Positions 16,086 to 25,613 of a DNA stretch of 64,000 bases are shown piece after piece (the stretch's first letter is position 1; the number at the start of each line of letters is the position of its first letter). The stretch is from NCBI GenBank assembly GCA_964601895.1, contig CAZROT010000009.1, positions 1-64,000 of the forward strand. The letters are read 5' to 3'. The position numbers were made by a program, and so were the translations under genes. The notes under the pieces were generated by a model, which did not search any database, was not told where the DNA came from, and was given only the letters and a program-made list of their open reading frames with translations. This DNA comes from CAZROT01 sp964601895 (GTDB lineage: Bacteria > Pseudomonadota > Gammaproteobacteria > Enterobacterales > Enterobacteriaceae).

Positions 16086-16412
16086 TTAACGGTCGAGGTT
16101 CATCAGGCTCTCCGCTTTTATTTGTGTGATATAGCGGATATGGCCCTGCTTGTCCGGGTAGGTCCGGTATTCAATTGCTCCCTCGACCATGATCCTGCTT
16201 CCTTTTACAAAACTTTGTTCGGCGTATTCGGCAGTCTTGTCCCAGGCCACTACATCATGCCATACGGTTTGCCACTTGTTCTCACCTTCTTTGTTCTTGC
16301 GGGGATAATGGGTGACCATGCGGATGCCCACTCTTTTAGTGCCGTCTTCCAATTTTTTTGACAGCAGGTTGCTGCCTACATAACCGATCAGTGTTACACG
16401 ATTTCCTTTCAT
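16086..16412 (-). CDS. ssb: Single-stranded DNA-binding protein (second copy)
   Basis: 108 residues from the ATG at 16412 (MKGNRVTLIGYVGSN). An open frame extends further upstream, but the SSB fold starts here. OB-fold strands include WHDVVAWDKTAEYAE and GSRIMVEGAIEYRTY. The acidic C-terminal tip found in the first SSB is absent; the protein ends ESLMNLDR. That could mean it does not recruit the usual SSB partners. It is the first gene of the minus-strand block, with a plus-strand gene diverging from it. Confidence 0.85.
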   Translation of the reverse strand: MKGNRVTLIGYVGSNLLSKKLEDGTKRVGIRMVTHYPRKNKEGENKWQTVWHDVVAWDKTAEYAEQSFVKGSRIMVEGAIEYRTYPDKQGHIRYITQIKAESLMNLDR

Positions 16413-16506
16413 GATTGTTTGTTTGTCGTGATGAATTGCGTTGACCCGACGAATGTATATCCCATTGAAAGTGAACATAAAATACTACACGAGTGCTACC
16501 TGTTTG

Positions 16507-16525
16507 CTACCCGGGTAGTACCCGG
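16507..16525. promoter_or_regulatory. Palindrome between divergent genes
   Basis: CTACCCGGGTAG (16507-16518) is a perfect 12-bp palindrome. The half-site TACCCGG is repeated at once (16519-16525). It lies between the divergent ssb and zinc-ribbon genes, 17 bp before the latter's ATG. The site is a plausible operator; nothing shows which protein binds. Confidence 0.4.
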
Positions 16526-16541
16526 ATATTTTGTACATTTA

Positions 16542-16955
16542 ATGATGAAAGAACCGATCGGTTATTGTTTGCAGTGCGAAGGCCCTATCTATGTAGGGAG
16601 AAGCATCAAGAAGTTCTGCAACCCGGAATGCAAGGACAAGTATAACAATGCGATCAAGATCAAAGAACAACAGGAGATCAAAAAAGTGGATACGGCACTG
16701 CGGAGAAACCGGCGTGTTTTAAAGAAGCTCTATAACCCCAAAAAATCAGACCGGCTGGTTACACGAGAAGAACTGATACAGGCTGGTTTCGAGTTCGGTT
16801 TTCATACTCATTTTGTCATCACCGGTGCCAGAGGCCATGAACTTACTTTCTGTTATGATTACGGCTACCGGGAAGTAGTCAACGACAAGTATCAGCTCTA
16901 TCCTTCGTTTGCCAAAGTGCAGGTGAAGGACGGTCGTATTTACGAGATCACCTGA
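16542..16955 (+). CDS. Zinc-ribbon protein (137 aa)
   Basis: Start taken at the double ATG at 16542. 137 residues with a four-cysteine ribbon CLQC ... FCNPEC in the first 35 residues, a basic middle (RRNRRVLKKLYNPKK) and a C-terminal beta-rich part. It looks like a nucleic-acid-associated accessory protein found beside Bacteroidota ICE ssb genes; function unknown. It ends 27 bp before the Nudix fusion gene, so the two may be co-transcribed. Confidence 0.75.
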   Translation: MMKEPIGYCLQCEGPIYVGRSIKKFCNPECKDKYNNAIKIKEQQEIKKVDTALRRNRRVLKKLYNPKKSDRLVTREELIQAGFEFGFHTHFVITGARGHELTFCYDYGYREVVNDKYQLYPSFAKVQVKDGRIYEIT

Positions 16956-16982
16956 ATACCCAATCAGTCATTATCTTAAGCG

Positions 16983-18281
16983 ATGCCCACCACTCATTCT
17001 CTGGAAAATTTAAAGTATTACCATCAACAGGCGACACAGTTCTTTGCTTCGGAGTTGATGCTGTTGAAAGACGTTCAGCCCAAGATCACGGATAAACGAA
17101 TAGGTCAGGCTGCTACTTTACTGAGAAGTGCCTGCAATACCGGAGCAGCCCTGCTGCAACTGGCTCATCAGACGGACATCTTCAGCAGCCAGTCCGTGAT
17201 GCTTGCCCGTTCGTTTATGGAAACGGTGATTAATTTTTGTTATGCCTGCATCTGTGATGAAAAAGAATTCCGGGCCTTTGTATTGCACCCCATCTATAAA
17301 CAATATCATAATGCCGGTCATCCCAAGATGGAAGATGATCTGGAGGAATTGCACGAGAATATCAAAAGGCGTGAAGAGAAGCAGGCGAAGCTGCGTGAAA
17401 AATCCATCGTGCAGGAAGCATTATCCATCTTTTCGGAAACGAAGCCCGGCATGAACTGGACCAAGAAACGTCTTGGTGAACGTATTGAAGCGATAGAAGA
17501 CTGGGGTAAGGTACTGGATGTATTTTTTACGATCAGCAAGCTGGAATATTATTCCGATGCCTCCGAAATCCTGCACGGTTCACTGTATGGATGCACTTAT
17601 AACATTGGGGCTTTCGAACCAGGCTTTAATCCGACCGATCATGAAGCACTGTCTAAAAGAACCTATAAAGAAAGTACCTGTATGCTGCTTCACCTGGGCA
17701 TGCTCGTTCATGAAGCATTTACACTGATCAACTATACGAATGATATCAAGGACATGTGGGATCATTCCTACCGCAACAGAGGGCAAGCACTTAATCTATT
17801 ACTCTTTGTCATCGAGAAAAAGGGATTTGAACCCGTGCTGCATCCTTCCCTCCGTCAAAAGCCCGATGTAATTATTCCAAACCATTCTACAGGTATCCTA
17901 TTTGATAAAGATCGCTTTCTGTTGGGTAAGCATGCCAATACTGCCGGTTGGGCACCCGGTTTCTGGGACGGGATTGGTGGTCTATCGCAAACCAACGAAC
18001 ACCCTATAATCACATTGCAACGTACAATTCTGGAGAAAACAGGTTTTCAAGTGGTGAATGCCGAACTGTTGAACATCGCTGATGTGTTCCGGGATAGCGA
18101 CGGAGAAGTGTTGTTTAAGCAACATCTTTATATTGTACATCATTTTAGCGGAAAGCTGCTTCGCCAGTCGGACGAGTTCAACGAATTGAAATGGTTTAAC
18201 CGTGAAGAACTGGAGAGTAGTCCCATTTTACTGCCCGCATATATCGAGTTCATTGATGAATGGCTTGACAAAAGAAGTTGA
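16983..18281 (+). CDS. DUF5677-like / Nudix fusion protein
   Basis: 432 residues in two parts. The N-terminal region (about 30-265) is helical and resembles DUF5677-type proteins, with ARSFMETVINFCYAC and SEILHGSLYG. The C-terminal region (about 290-425) is a Nudix fold. The Nudix box starts at G333 and reads GLSQTNEHPIITLQR then TILEKTGF. It keeps G, E and R and one Glu, but T and K replace two Glu of the REUXEE core. Hydrolase activity may therefore be reduced or lost, leaving a nucleotide-sugar or ADP-ribose binding role (inference). It precedes the RmuC-OLD-UvrD-SIR2 operon by 230 bp on the same strand. Confidence 0.75.
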   Translation: MPTTHSLENLKYYHQQATQFFASELMLLKDVQPKITDKRIGQAATLLRSACNTGAALLQLAHQTDIFSSQSVMLARSFMETVINFCYACICDEKEFRAFVLHPIYKQYHNAGHPKMEDDLEELHENIKRREEKQAKLREKSIVQEALSIFSETKPGMNWTKKRLGERIEAIEDWGKVLDVFFTISKLEYYSDASEILHGSLYGCTYNIGAFEPGFNPTDHEALSKRTYKESTCMLLHLGMLVHEAFTLINYTNDIKDMWDHSYRNRGQALNLLLFVIEKKGFEPVLHPSLRQKPDVIIPNHSTGILFDKDRFLLGKHANTAGWAPGFWDGIGGLSQTNEHPIITLQRTILEKTGFQVVNAELLNIADVFRDSDGEVLFKQHLYIVHHFSGKLLRQSDEFNELKWFNREELESSPILLPAYIEFIDEWLDKRS

Positions 18282-18511
18282 AAGCTAATGAGTAATAGCA
18301 TCACTTTGCAGAAGATTGATTAAACCTAGCCAGTTATCTCCTTTGGAGTAGCGACTTTTTAGATCCTTATCTGCAACTATTGTCACTTAGTTTATATACT
18401 GATTATCATATGTTTATCCCATTCACCTGACGTATTGTCCTACTTTCCCTGCCCGCTTTGCGATGGCTTCATTTTGGATGCCCCTAAACGTATTTATTTA
18501 ATGAATTGCTT

Positions 18512-20215
18512 ATGAGTTTACCATTTTACTTCGTGATTTTAGCTTTTGTGGTCGGGGTGATAATTACCTGGCTATGGATCAAAAGCAAAACATCCGGACA
18601 AATTGCAGATTTACAGTCAAAACTCGAAATTGAAAGAAGCAGTCGTATTTCCAGCGAAGAAAGACTGTTTTCAGTGACTGCCGCTAATGAAAACACAGAG
18701 AGGCAGCTTATAGCTTCTGAACAGCAAAATGCTGTTTTCAATTCCCAGCTTCAAACCGCCGCCTCAACGCAAAGTGAACTTCGCGAATCCAATCAGCGTT
18801 TAAAAGAGGATGTCAATAAGTTAAATGAATCCCTGACCTCAGCGCTTCAGGAGAAAACCAAACTCGAAACACAGCAACTCAATACAGCAGCCACTATTTC
18901 GGAATTACAGGGTCGAGAAAATCAATTGGTAGAAGAGCTGAACAATCTTCGGCGGTTGAACGAAAGCCTGAAAGAAGATAATGCGACTTTACGTGCAAAG
19001 AATGAAGAGACGCTGGTACGCTTAAATGAACAGCAGGATTTTGTACAAAAAGCTAACGAGAAATTGAAGGAAGCATTTAATTCTCTTTCCGCCGAAGCTC
19101 TGAAAAATAACAATGAGTCCTTTGTAACCCTGGCGAAAGCGACATTAGAAACTCAGGTGACTGATGCTAAAGGAGAACTGGATAAGAAACAACAGGCTAT
19201 TGATGCATTGGTAAAGCCACTCAGTGAAAGCCTGGGTAAGTTCGATACGAAAATACAAGAGCTTGAAAAAGTCCGGATGGAACAGCATGGACAGATCAAC
19301 CAGTATATTCAGGGGGTGCAACTGTCAACAGATAAGTTGCAGAAAGAAACGCAAAGTCTTGTAAGCGCCCTTAAAACATCGCACGGGCGAGGCCGATACG
19401 GAGAGATAGCATTGCGTCGAGTGGTTGAAGTCGCCGGAATGACTGAACATTGTGACTTTGAAGAACAAGTTTCGGTTAACTCAGATGAAGGAAGGCTTCG
19501 CCCTGATATGATCATTCGACTCCCGGAACGTAAATCGATTGTCGTCGATTCAAAAGTTCCGCTATCAGCTTATATGCGTGCGTTTGAAACGGATAATGAA
19601 GATGAAAGAAAGGCTTTGCTGGGACAACATGCAGGAGCTGTCAAAGACCACCTCAAAAAATTAAGCGAAAAGGCATATTGGAGCCAGTTTGAAGAATCAC
19701 CCGATTGGGTTGTGTTTTATATGCAAATTGAGTCATCATTTGGTGCTGCTCTCCAAGCCGATCCCACATTGGTAGAGGAAGGGATTAAAAACCGGGTGAT
19801 CTTTGCAACCCCTACCACTTTGATCACCTTATTGCGTACTGTAGGGTTTGTATGGCAGCAAGTCAGTATAGCTGAAAATATTGAACAAATCCGTGATGCT
19901 GGTATCGAATTATATAATCGTACAACAGTATTGCTGCGTCATTTTTCCAATATTGGCGGAAGCCTTAAAAACGCGGTAACTCACTATAATAGCGCCGTTG
20001 CTTCCCTGGAGAGCCGCTTTGTGCCGCACGCCCGGAAGTTATATGCTCTTGGCTCCGCATATACAAAAAATGTATTACCAGAGGCTGATCCTATTGAGGT
20101 AAGCGTAAGAGAACTTTCAATGATTTCGGAGGATGCACCTGCGCAAGGCGGGACCCTTGAAGAAAGTGATACCAGCATTATCCAACATGAAGATACAGGA
20201 AATACAACCGCATAA
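18512..20215 (+). CDS. rmuC: RmuC-family DNA recombination protein
   Basis: 567 residues from ATG 18512. One N-terminal membrane span (about 4-24), then a long coiled coil (about 30-230). After that comes the RmuC nuclease-like domain, with P331-D332 in RPDMII and D346-S-K348 in VVDSKVPLSAY, the PD-(D/E)XK residues. RmuC is a predicted membrane-tethered nuclease that limits inversions and has been tied to DNA defence. Here it is the first gene of a compact operon with an OLD nuclease, UvrD helicase and SIR2-like gene; 18 bp separate it from the next ATG. Family call firm, role in this context inferred. Confidence 0.88.
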   Translation: MSLPFYFVILAFVVGVIITWLWIKSKTSGQIADLQSKLEIERSSRISSEERLFSVTAANENTERQLIASEQQNAVFNSQLQTAASTQSELRESNQRLKEDVNKLNESLTSALQEKTKLETQQLNTAATISELQGRENQLVEELNNLRRLNESLKEDNATLRAKNEETLVRLNEQQDFVQKANEKLKEAFNSLSAEALKNNNESFVTLAKATLETQVTDAKGELDKKQQAIDALVKPLSESLGKFDTKIQELEKVRMEQHGQINQYIQGVQLSTDKLQKETQSLVSALKTSHGRGRYGEIALRRVVEVAGMTEHCDFEEQVSVNSDEGRLRPDMIIRLPERKSIVVDSKVPLSAYMRAFETDNEDERKALLGQHAGAVKDHLKKLSEKAYWSQFEESPDWVVFYMQIESSFGAALQADPTLVEEGIKNRVIFATPTTLITLLRTVGFVWQQVSIAENIEQIRDAGIELYNRTTVLLRHFSNIGGSLKNAVTHYNSAVASLESRFVPHARKLYALGSAYTKNVLPEADPIEVSVRELSMISEDAPAQGGTLEESDTSIIQHEDTGNTTA

Positions 20216-20233
20216 AAACCTTAAACCTTGTTT

Positions 20234-22297
20234 ATGAGAATTACAAAATTACAAATCAAAAATTTCAGGTTACTCAAAGATGTATCCCTCTCGCTGGAAG
20301 ACAGTACAACCGTGATCGTCGGGCGAAATAATTCCGGCAAAACTTCTCTTACTGAAATATTCCGTCGTCTGCTTTCCAGCATGAAGCCGTTTTTCAGTCT
20401 TCACGATTTCAACGTAACAGCGGTGGAAAGGATCAAGGAAGCATTGCGTATGCACGTTGCAAATGCTGACCTCAGCGAAATCAGAAATACAATGCCAGCG
20501 ATTGAAATAGGCATCACAATCGATTACGATCCAACTATAACAGAACTGGGTATTCTAGGTGAATTTGTAGTTGATCTGAACCCGGACTGTCATGAAGTTC
20601 TCGTTCTGATAAAATATGAAATTGCGGAAGGGAGCATTAGTGATTTTTTCGACGGATTTGCAGATGCCAGTGAAGAGACCTTAGCACGTTTTATGAAAGA
20701 GCTAAAAGATCGCATACTCCGATTCTTTCACGTTCGTGTCATCTCGCAAGACCCGAATGACGAGCAGAATATCAAAGTAATTGACTATAGTAAATTCAGG
20801 CAGCTTATCGGAACCGGCTTCATAAATGCACAACGAGGGCTGGATGATGTAACACACACAGAAAAGGACGTTCTGGGTAAGGTGCTTGCGAAGCTTTTCA
20901 AAACGGCTAATACAGATACCGCTCCTGAAGACATGAAAGAAAAGTCTGAAGCCCTTAAGGCCGTTGTTGACGAAATTCAGGCTAAAGTAGATACCGATTT
21001 CAACCAGCGACTTGATGCGTTGCTACCTGCATTAAGGATCTTCGGTTATCCTGGTTTATCTGATCCTAACCTGAGTACGGAGACAACTATTGATATCGGT
21101 AATATCCTCGATAGCCATACCCGGATACGATATGGACAAGGCAATGGGTTGTACCTGCCTGAAACCTACAATGGATTGGGTTCACGCAACCTGATCTATA
21201 TACTTTTTCAGCTCTTTGAATTCTTCAGGGATTGGCAGGCCAATCCTACACCCAATGGCCTGTACCTCATTTTCATCGAAGAGCCTGAAGCACACCTGCA
21301 TCCCCAGATGCAGCAGGTTTTTATAAAGCAAATCAATCAAATTGCCCAGGAATTCGCACGAACCATGAATGATGGACTCCCCTGGCATGTGCAATTTGTA
21401 ATTACGACCCACTCCACCCACATTGCGAATGAAGCAAAGTTTGATGCGATTCGTTATTTTCTGACTACACGAAATGAGCAAAAAGAAACCCGTGTAAAAG
21501 ACCTGGGTGCAGAGTTCATGGATCCCGGTCTGGCGCAGGACAAGCAATTTCTTCATAAATACCTTACATTGACAAAATGTGATCTTTATTTTGCTGATAA
21601 AGCCATTCTGGTGGAAGGTCCCACCGAGCGGATATTAGTGCCTGTATTTATTCAAAAAGCGGATGCTGTCGATGACGGGTCCCCTTCTCTTGCTTCTCAA
21701 TACATTTCTGTGATTGAGGTAGGAGGCGCCTATGTCCATCATTTCCGCCGGTTCCTTGATTTTTTAGAGCTTCGTACGCTTGTTATTACTGATCTTGACG
21801 CAGTAGTGCAAACAGCAGGCGACCGCATTACTTATCCAGAATGCCGGACAGCCCTGGGCACACATACTTCCAATGCGGGTATTAAAAATTGGTTTGATCC
21901 TACCATTGAAGGACATATGCGCCTGGAGGACTGCAGGAACAAAAATGCTGAAGAAAAGGTAAGTGGAAGTCGAAGAATTGCGTACCAGATACCCGAAACA
22001 GGTTCTACTTGCTGTGGCCGAAGTTTTGAAGATGCATTCATGCTTGCCAACCGGGAAAAATTCGGATTAACAGGAGAAACTGATGATGAACTGGAAGAAA
22101 AAGCCTTTGCGAAGCGTCCTAAAAATAGTGAGAAAACAAATTTTGCCATTCTGCATGGTGTTGATGATACTGACTGGAATGTTCCTGTTTATTTAACCGA
22201 AGGCCTTAAATGGCTTTCACAGAACTCCCTTCAGCCGGTAGCGCCTGTAGTAGTGGCAGAAGTTGTAAATGTGCAAGAGGAGGAGCCAGCCGCATGA
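20234..22297 (+). CDS. OLD-family ATPase/TOPRIM nuclease (GajA-like)
   Basis: 687 residues from ATG 20234. The ABC-type ATPase N-terminus has Walker A GRNNSGKT at 30-37, Walker B FIEEPEAHLHP at about 347-357 and a THSTH switch histidine. The TOPRIM domain follows, with the acidic motif LVEGPTE at about 458-464 and TDLDAV (DxD) near 518-523. The adjacent UvrD helicase makes it a class 2 OLD protein, the arrangement of GajA in Gabija, which nicks phage DNA when nucleotides fall. It is longer than typical GajA (under 600 residues). Its stop overlaps the helicase start as ATGA. Confidence 0.88.
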   Translation: MRITKLQIKNFRLLKDVSLSLEDSTTVIVGRNNSGKTSLTEIFRRLLSSMKPFFSLHDFNVTAVERIKEALRMHVANADLSEIRNTMPAIEIGITIDYDPTITELGILGEFVVDLNPDCHEVLVLIKYEIAEGSISDFFDGFADASEETLARFMKELKDRILRFFHVRVISQDPNDEQNIKVIDYSKFRQLIGTGFINAQRGLDDVTHTEKDVLGKVLAKLFKTANTDTAPEDMKEKSEALKAVVDEIQAKVDTDFNQRLDALLPALRIFGYPGLSDPNLSTETTIDIGNILDSHTRIRYGQGNGLYLPETYNGLGSRNLIYILFQLFEFFRDWQANPTPNGLYLIFIEEPEAHLHPQMQQVFIKQINQIAQEFARTMNDGLPWHVQFVITTHSTHIANEAKFDAIRYFLTTRNEQKETRVKDLGAEFMDPGLAQDKQFLHKYLTLTKCDLYFADKAILVEGPTERILVPVFIQKADAVDDGSPSLASQYISVIEVGGAYVHHFRRFLDFLELRTLVITDLDAVVQTAGDRITYPECRTALGTHTSNAGIKNWFDPTIEGHMRLEDCRNKNAEEKVSGSRRIAYQIPETGSTCCGRSFEDAFMLANREKFGLTGETDDELEEKAFAKRPKNSEKTNFAILHGVDDTDWNVPVYLTEGLKWLSQNSLQPVAPVVVAEVVNVQEEEPAA

Positions 22298-24054
22298 TCA
22301 ACGAAACAGTAATAAGCCCCGCAGAGCAAGCATCTGTGCGGTGTCTCCAGGAGGTATTCGAAGCTATGGCAGCCAATAAGAATTTTTTGGTAGAAGCCGG
22401 CGCTGGCGCAGGAAAGACTTATACCTTAATTAGGGCCCTTCGAAAGCAGATTGATGAAAATGCGAAGAAGTTTCTTCGTATGCAACGAAGAATAGCCTGT
22501 ATCACTTATACCAATATTGCCAAAGATGAAATAAGATCGAGAACTGATAATCATCCGGTGGTTTTTGCAGAAACCATTCATGCGTTTGCCTGGGATGCCA
22601 TCAGAGACTTTCAAAAAATACTAAGATCGCAGGTGCATACGCTTTCGGATCGCTGGCCAGAAAGGATAGCCGAAGCAGGCGGTGTAACAAATCAGGAGGT
22701 TATTTACAATCTGGGTTATCCAAAAATCACCGACAGTGAAATCTTTTTACACCATGATGATGTCATCAAATTACTGGTCTATTTGTTAGATGACCCGAAA
22801 TTTCAACAAATCCTGACAAGCCGCTATCCTGTGATTTTTATTGATGAATACCAGGACACCAATACGGATCTTGCCAATGCGCTGCTGAGAAATTTCATTG
22901 TTCCCGAACAAGGGCCCTTAATAGGTTTCTTTGGGGATCACTGGCAAAAAATATACGGAAGCAAAAGTATAGGCCTAATCCAGGCTGACGCTGACAAACT
23001 AAGAGTGATCGGAAAGGAAGCCAATTTCCGCTCTGACAGAACTATTGTAGATGCGCTTAACAATATGCGACCGGAATTACCGCAGGAGTACAAAGACCCT
23101 GAGTCCGGGGGAAATATTATCGTATATCATTCCAATGAGTGGGCGGGACAGCGAAGAACGGGAAGTCACTGGGCCGGAGATCTTCCGGCCGATGTAGCGC
23201 ATGAATATTTGAACGCAGTTATTAGCGATTTAAAAGAAAAAGGCTGGGTGTTTGAAGATAATATTACCAAAGTACTCATGTTGACAAATGCAGTGCTGGC
23301 TGAAGAGCAAGGCTACAGTAATTTAATTGATGCACTCGGATCTGATGATTTACTGGAAAAACAAGATGATTATGTTTCTTTCCTGATAGATACAGTGGAG
23401 CCAGGTATTGCTGCTTTTATTGAGGGCAAATATGGTAAAATGATCGATGCTTTCGGATTGCAATCACCGGCAATTTCGGCACACTCGAAAAAAAAGGAAT
23501 GGCATGAAAAGATCAGCCGGTTGGAGGAACTGTGCAGGGAAGGGACAATCGGCAGTGTTATTGACCTATTGAAGGAAACAAAAAAGCCACGACTTCCCCG
23601 AAGAATCGAGGAGAAGGAGGCTAAACTAGCTGATCTGCTGACTAAGTTACCCGAGGATAGGGATGAGACGGAAACCCGGTTCGTTGAGAAGTATACGGCG
23701 TTACGAGCCGTTTCATATGCAGAAGTTTCAAGAGCTGCTGATTTTATCAATGATCTTACACCTTTTTCAACAAAACATGGAGTGAAAGGTGCACAGTTCG
23801 ATAATGTGTTAATAGTACTTGGTCGTGGCTGGAATCATTACAATTGGAAACAAATGCTCGAGTGGGCCCATGACGGCATTCCTGCCGGCAAACAAGATAC
23901 GTTTGAAAGGAACCGGAACCTGTTTTACGTGACATGTTCACGTCCCAAGCATCGCCTTGCTTTACTTTTCACACAAGATTTAAGCAATATTGCTATTGAG
24001 CAATTGACTACCTGGTTTGGAGATGTATTAGTGCCGTTTAATTTACCCGAGTAA
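22294..24054 (+). CDS. UvrD-family helicase (GajB-like)
   Basis: 586 residues from the ATG at 22294, which overlaps the OLD stop (ATGA) and is preceded by a clear AGAGGAGGAG Shine-Dalgarno, deciding the start. Superfamily 1 motifs are AGAGAGKT (35-42), IFIDEYQDTN (about 182-191), GDHWQKIYG, TKHGVKGAQFDNVLI and FYVTCSRPKHRLAL near 543-556. It is expected to unwind or sense DNA ends and activate the OLD nuclease, as GajB does. Tight coupling to the OLD gene argues for a stoichiometric complex. Confidence 0.88.
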   Translation: MINETVISPAEQASVRCLQEVFEAMAANKNFLVEAGAGAGKTYTLIRALRKQIDENAKKFLRMQRRIACITYTNIAKDEIRSRTDNHPVVFAETIHAFAWDAIRDFQKILRSQVHTLSDRWPERIAEAGGVTNQEVIYNLGYPKITDSEIFLHHDDVIKLLVYLLDDPKFQQILTSRYPVIFIDEYQDTNTDLANALLRNFIVPEQGPLIGFFGDHWQKIYGSKSIGLIQADADKLRVIGKEANFRSDRTIVDALNNMRPELPQEYKDPESGGNIIVYHSNEWAGQRRTGSHWAGDLPADVAHEYLNAVISDLKEKGWVFEDNITKVLMLTNAVLAEEQGYSNLIDALGSDDLLEKQDDYVSFLIDTVEPGIAAFIEGKYGKMIDAFGLQSPAISAHSKKKEWHEKISRLEELCREGTIGSVIDLLKETKKPRLPRRIEEKEAKLADLLTKLPEDRDETETRFVEKYTALRAVSYAEVSRAADFINDLTPFSTKHGVKGAQFDNVLIVLGRGWNHYNWKQMLEWAHDGIPAGKQDTFERNRNLFYVTCSRPKHRLALLFTQDLSNIAIEQLTTWFGDVLVPFNLPE

Positions 24055-24065
24055 TTTTTTTGCTG

Positions 24066-25388
24066 ATGACCTACAACGATTTTATCAGGCTTTCAAACAG
24101 CGATCTGTACGAATTCAGGTTTTATTATGGAGAGAAGAAATATGGCATACTCGCAGAAGACCATCGTGCGGAAAAGATATACCTGATACCTCCTTATAGA
24201 ATTAACGAACTCAATCAACCGGGAAAGATGCCGTCCGATGTTGGAGAACTTGTCAATATTTCATGTATTTCCGGGTGGAAGATCCTGGACCGCCATCAGA
24301 GAGACAGACAAAGACCTACTTTCCAGATGATCAACCCGCCTGTTATCCGCAAGCTTATTATTTTGGGAGCCGGCGCTTCTTATGACTGCGGCATCAGAGA
24401 GGAAAAACAGCGACCGCCGCTGGCCAACGAATTATTCCATGATAGCTATATCGGCCCGGGTTCGTACTACCAAGGTGCTTACCAACTTTGCGCCGATCTT
24501 GCACATACAAAAGATATTGAAGCCTACTTTCAAAATAAGTGGGACAGGATTGTAACCCATTTTGATCCCAATGCCCTCAGCAAGATCATTAATGTCCAGT
24601 TTTACCTGCATGACCTGTTTATTGGTATTTCAAAAAATTGCGTCAATCCCAAACAAAGCAATTACAAAAGCCTTGTTAACCTTGCCGATGATTATTCCGT
24701 AAGAACGGGAGAGCATGTCGCATTTGTCAATTTTAATTATGACCTGCTTTTAGAGGATGCCCTGAATAAGTGTGTCAAATACAATTTCAATGATATTGAC
24801 GATTACGTAGATTATCATTCGCGAAAGCTGCTGTTATTTAAACCACACGGGTCCTGCAATTATATCCGTAAACTAGATCCCAGTATAGCAGAGATACTGC
24901 CACCCCATTTTGAGATGCGGTCTGTAAGTACACTTGCAGAATTTCTTTATAAAGAAAACAGGGACCTGGATTATATACTCGGCAAGCTGAACGGGGAAAT
25001 AGAATTATTGGGCAGGGATGAGATCATCCGCAATACGGACACACCTGAACTGGTATCATACCTGCCACAATTACTTATTCCCTATAAAGCAAAAGACAGT
25101 TTTGTAATGCCAGCGAAACATGAAATATGGATGGATCATTTCCTGGCCGGTGTTGATGAAATCATTGTGATCGGTTGGAAAGGTACAGAGGCTAAGTTCC
25201 AGGATTTGCTGAAAAGAAGATTGCATAACAAGAAAGTAACGATCACTACTGTCACCGGGACAGACGACTCGGTGCGAAAGGAATTCAATCAATCCATACC
25301 GAATGCTGTTTATAAGGAAACGGCTTCTACATTTTCGGAATTCGTCCAACAATCTGTTTCTGAAAATAAATCCATTTTTGATTACTGA
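24066..25388 (+). CDS. SIR2-like domain protein
   Basis: 440 residues from ATG 24066, 11 bp after the helicase stop. About 95 residues precede the SIR2-like fold, whose motifs are LIILGAGASYD (GAGAS at 101-105), FVNFNYDLL (about 220-228), KPHGS (259-263, catalytic-type His261) and IIVIGWKGTEAKF. Defence SIR2 proteins (Thoeris ThsA, DSR, AVAST types) hydrolyse NAD+; this one keeps the key Asn and His. Operon position suggests it is an effector or second arm of the OLD/UvrD system. The N-terminal 95 residues are not recognised. Confidence 0.82.
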   Translation: MTYNDFIRLSNSDLYEFRFYYGEKKYGILAEDHRAEKIYLIPPYRINELNQPGKMPSDVGELVNISCISGWKILDRHQRDRQRPTFQMINPPVIRKLIILGAGASYDCGIREEKQRPPLANELFHDSYIGPGSYYQGAYQLCADLAHTKDIEAYFQNKWDRIVTHFDPNALSKIINVQFYLHDLFIGISKNCVNPKQSNYKSLVNLADDYSVRTGEHVAFVNFNYDLLLEDALNKCVKYNFNDIDDYVDYHSRKLLLFKPHGSCNYIRKLDPSIAEILPPHFEMRSVSTLAEFLYKENRDLDYILGKLNGEIELLGRDEIIRNTDTPELVSYLPQLLIPYKAKDSFVMPAKHEIWMDHFLAGVDEIIVIGWKGTEAKFQDLLKRRLHNKKVTITTVTGTDDSVRKEFNQSIPNAVYKETASTFSEFVQQSVSENKSIFDY

Positions 25389-25613
25389 ACATGATCAGCA
25401 GAAAGTGAATTATTGAAATCTGCCACAGCATTCTAATTTAAAAAATCAGTATTCTGTTCTTGAAATTGTACCAATTTTTAACCTGAATAAATTAGGCTGT
25501 AAATTCTAGCCAGAAAGAAGGAAAACCAGAGCCTAAGATTAGCTTTACCTTTAATCTCTCAGACGAGGAGAAATATTGCTGAGCCTAAATCTTAACCAAA
25601 TAAACCAACTACC
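25389..25613. other. Intergenic stretch after the SIR2 gene
   Basis: AT-rich, no gene seen. It contains two loosely related copies of GAGCCTAA(G/A) about 60 bp apart, and no clear terminator or promoter. The next gene probably has its own promoter here. Confidence 0.3.
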
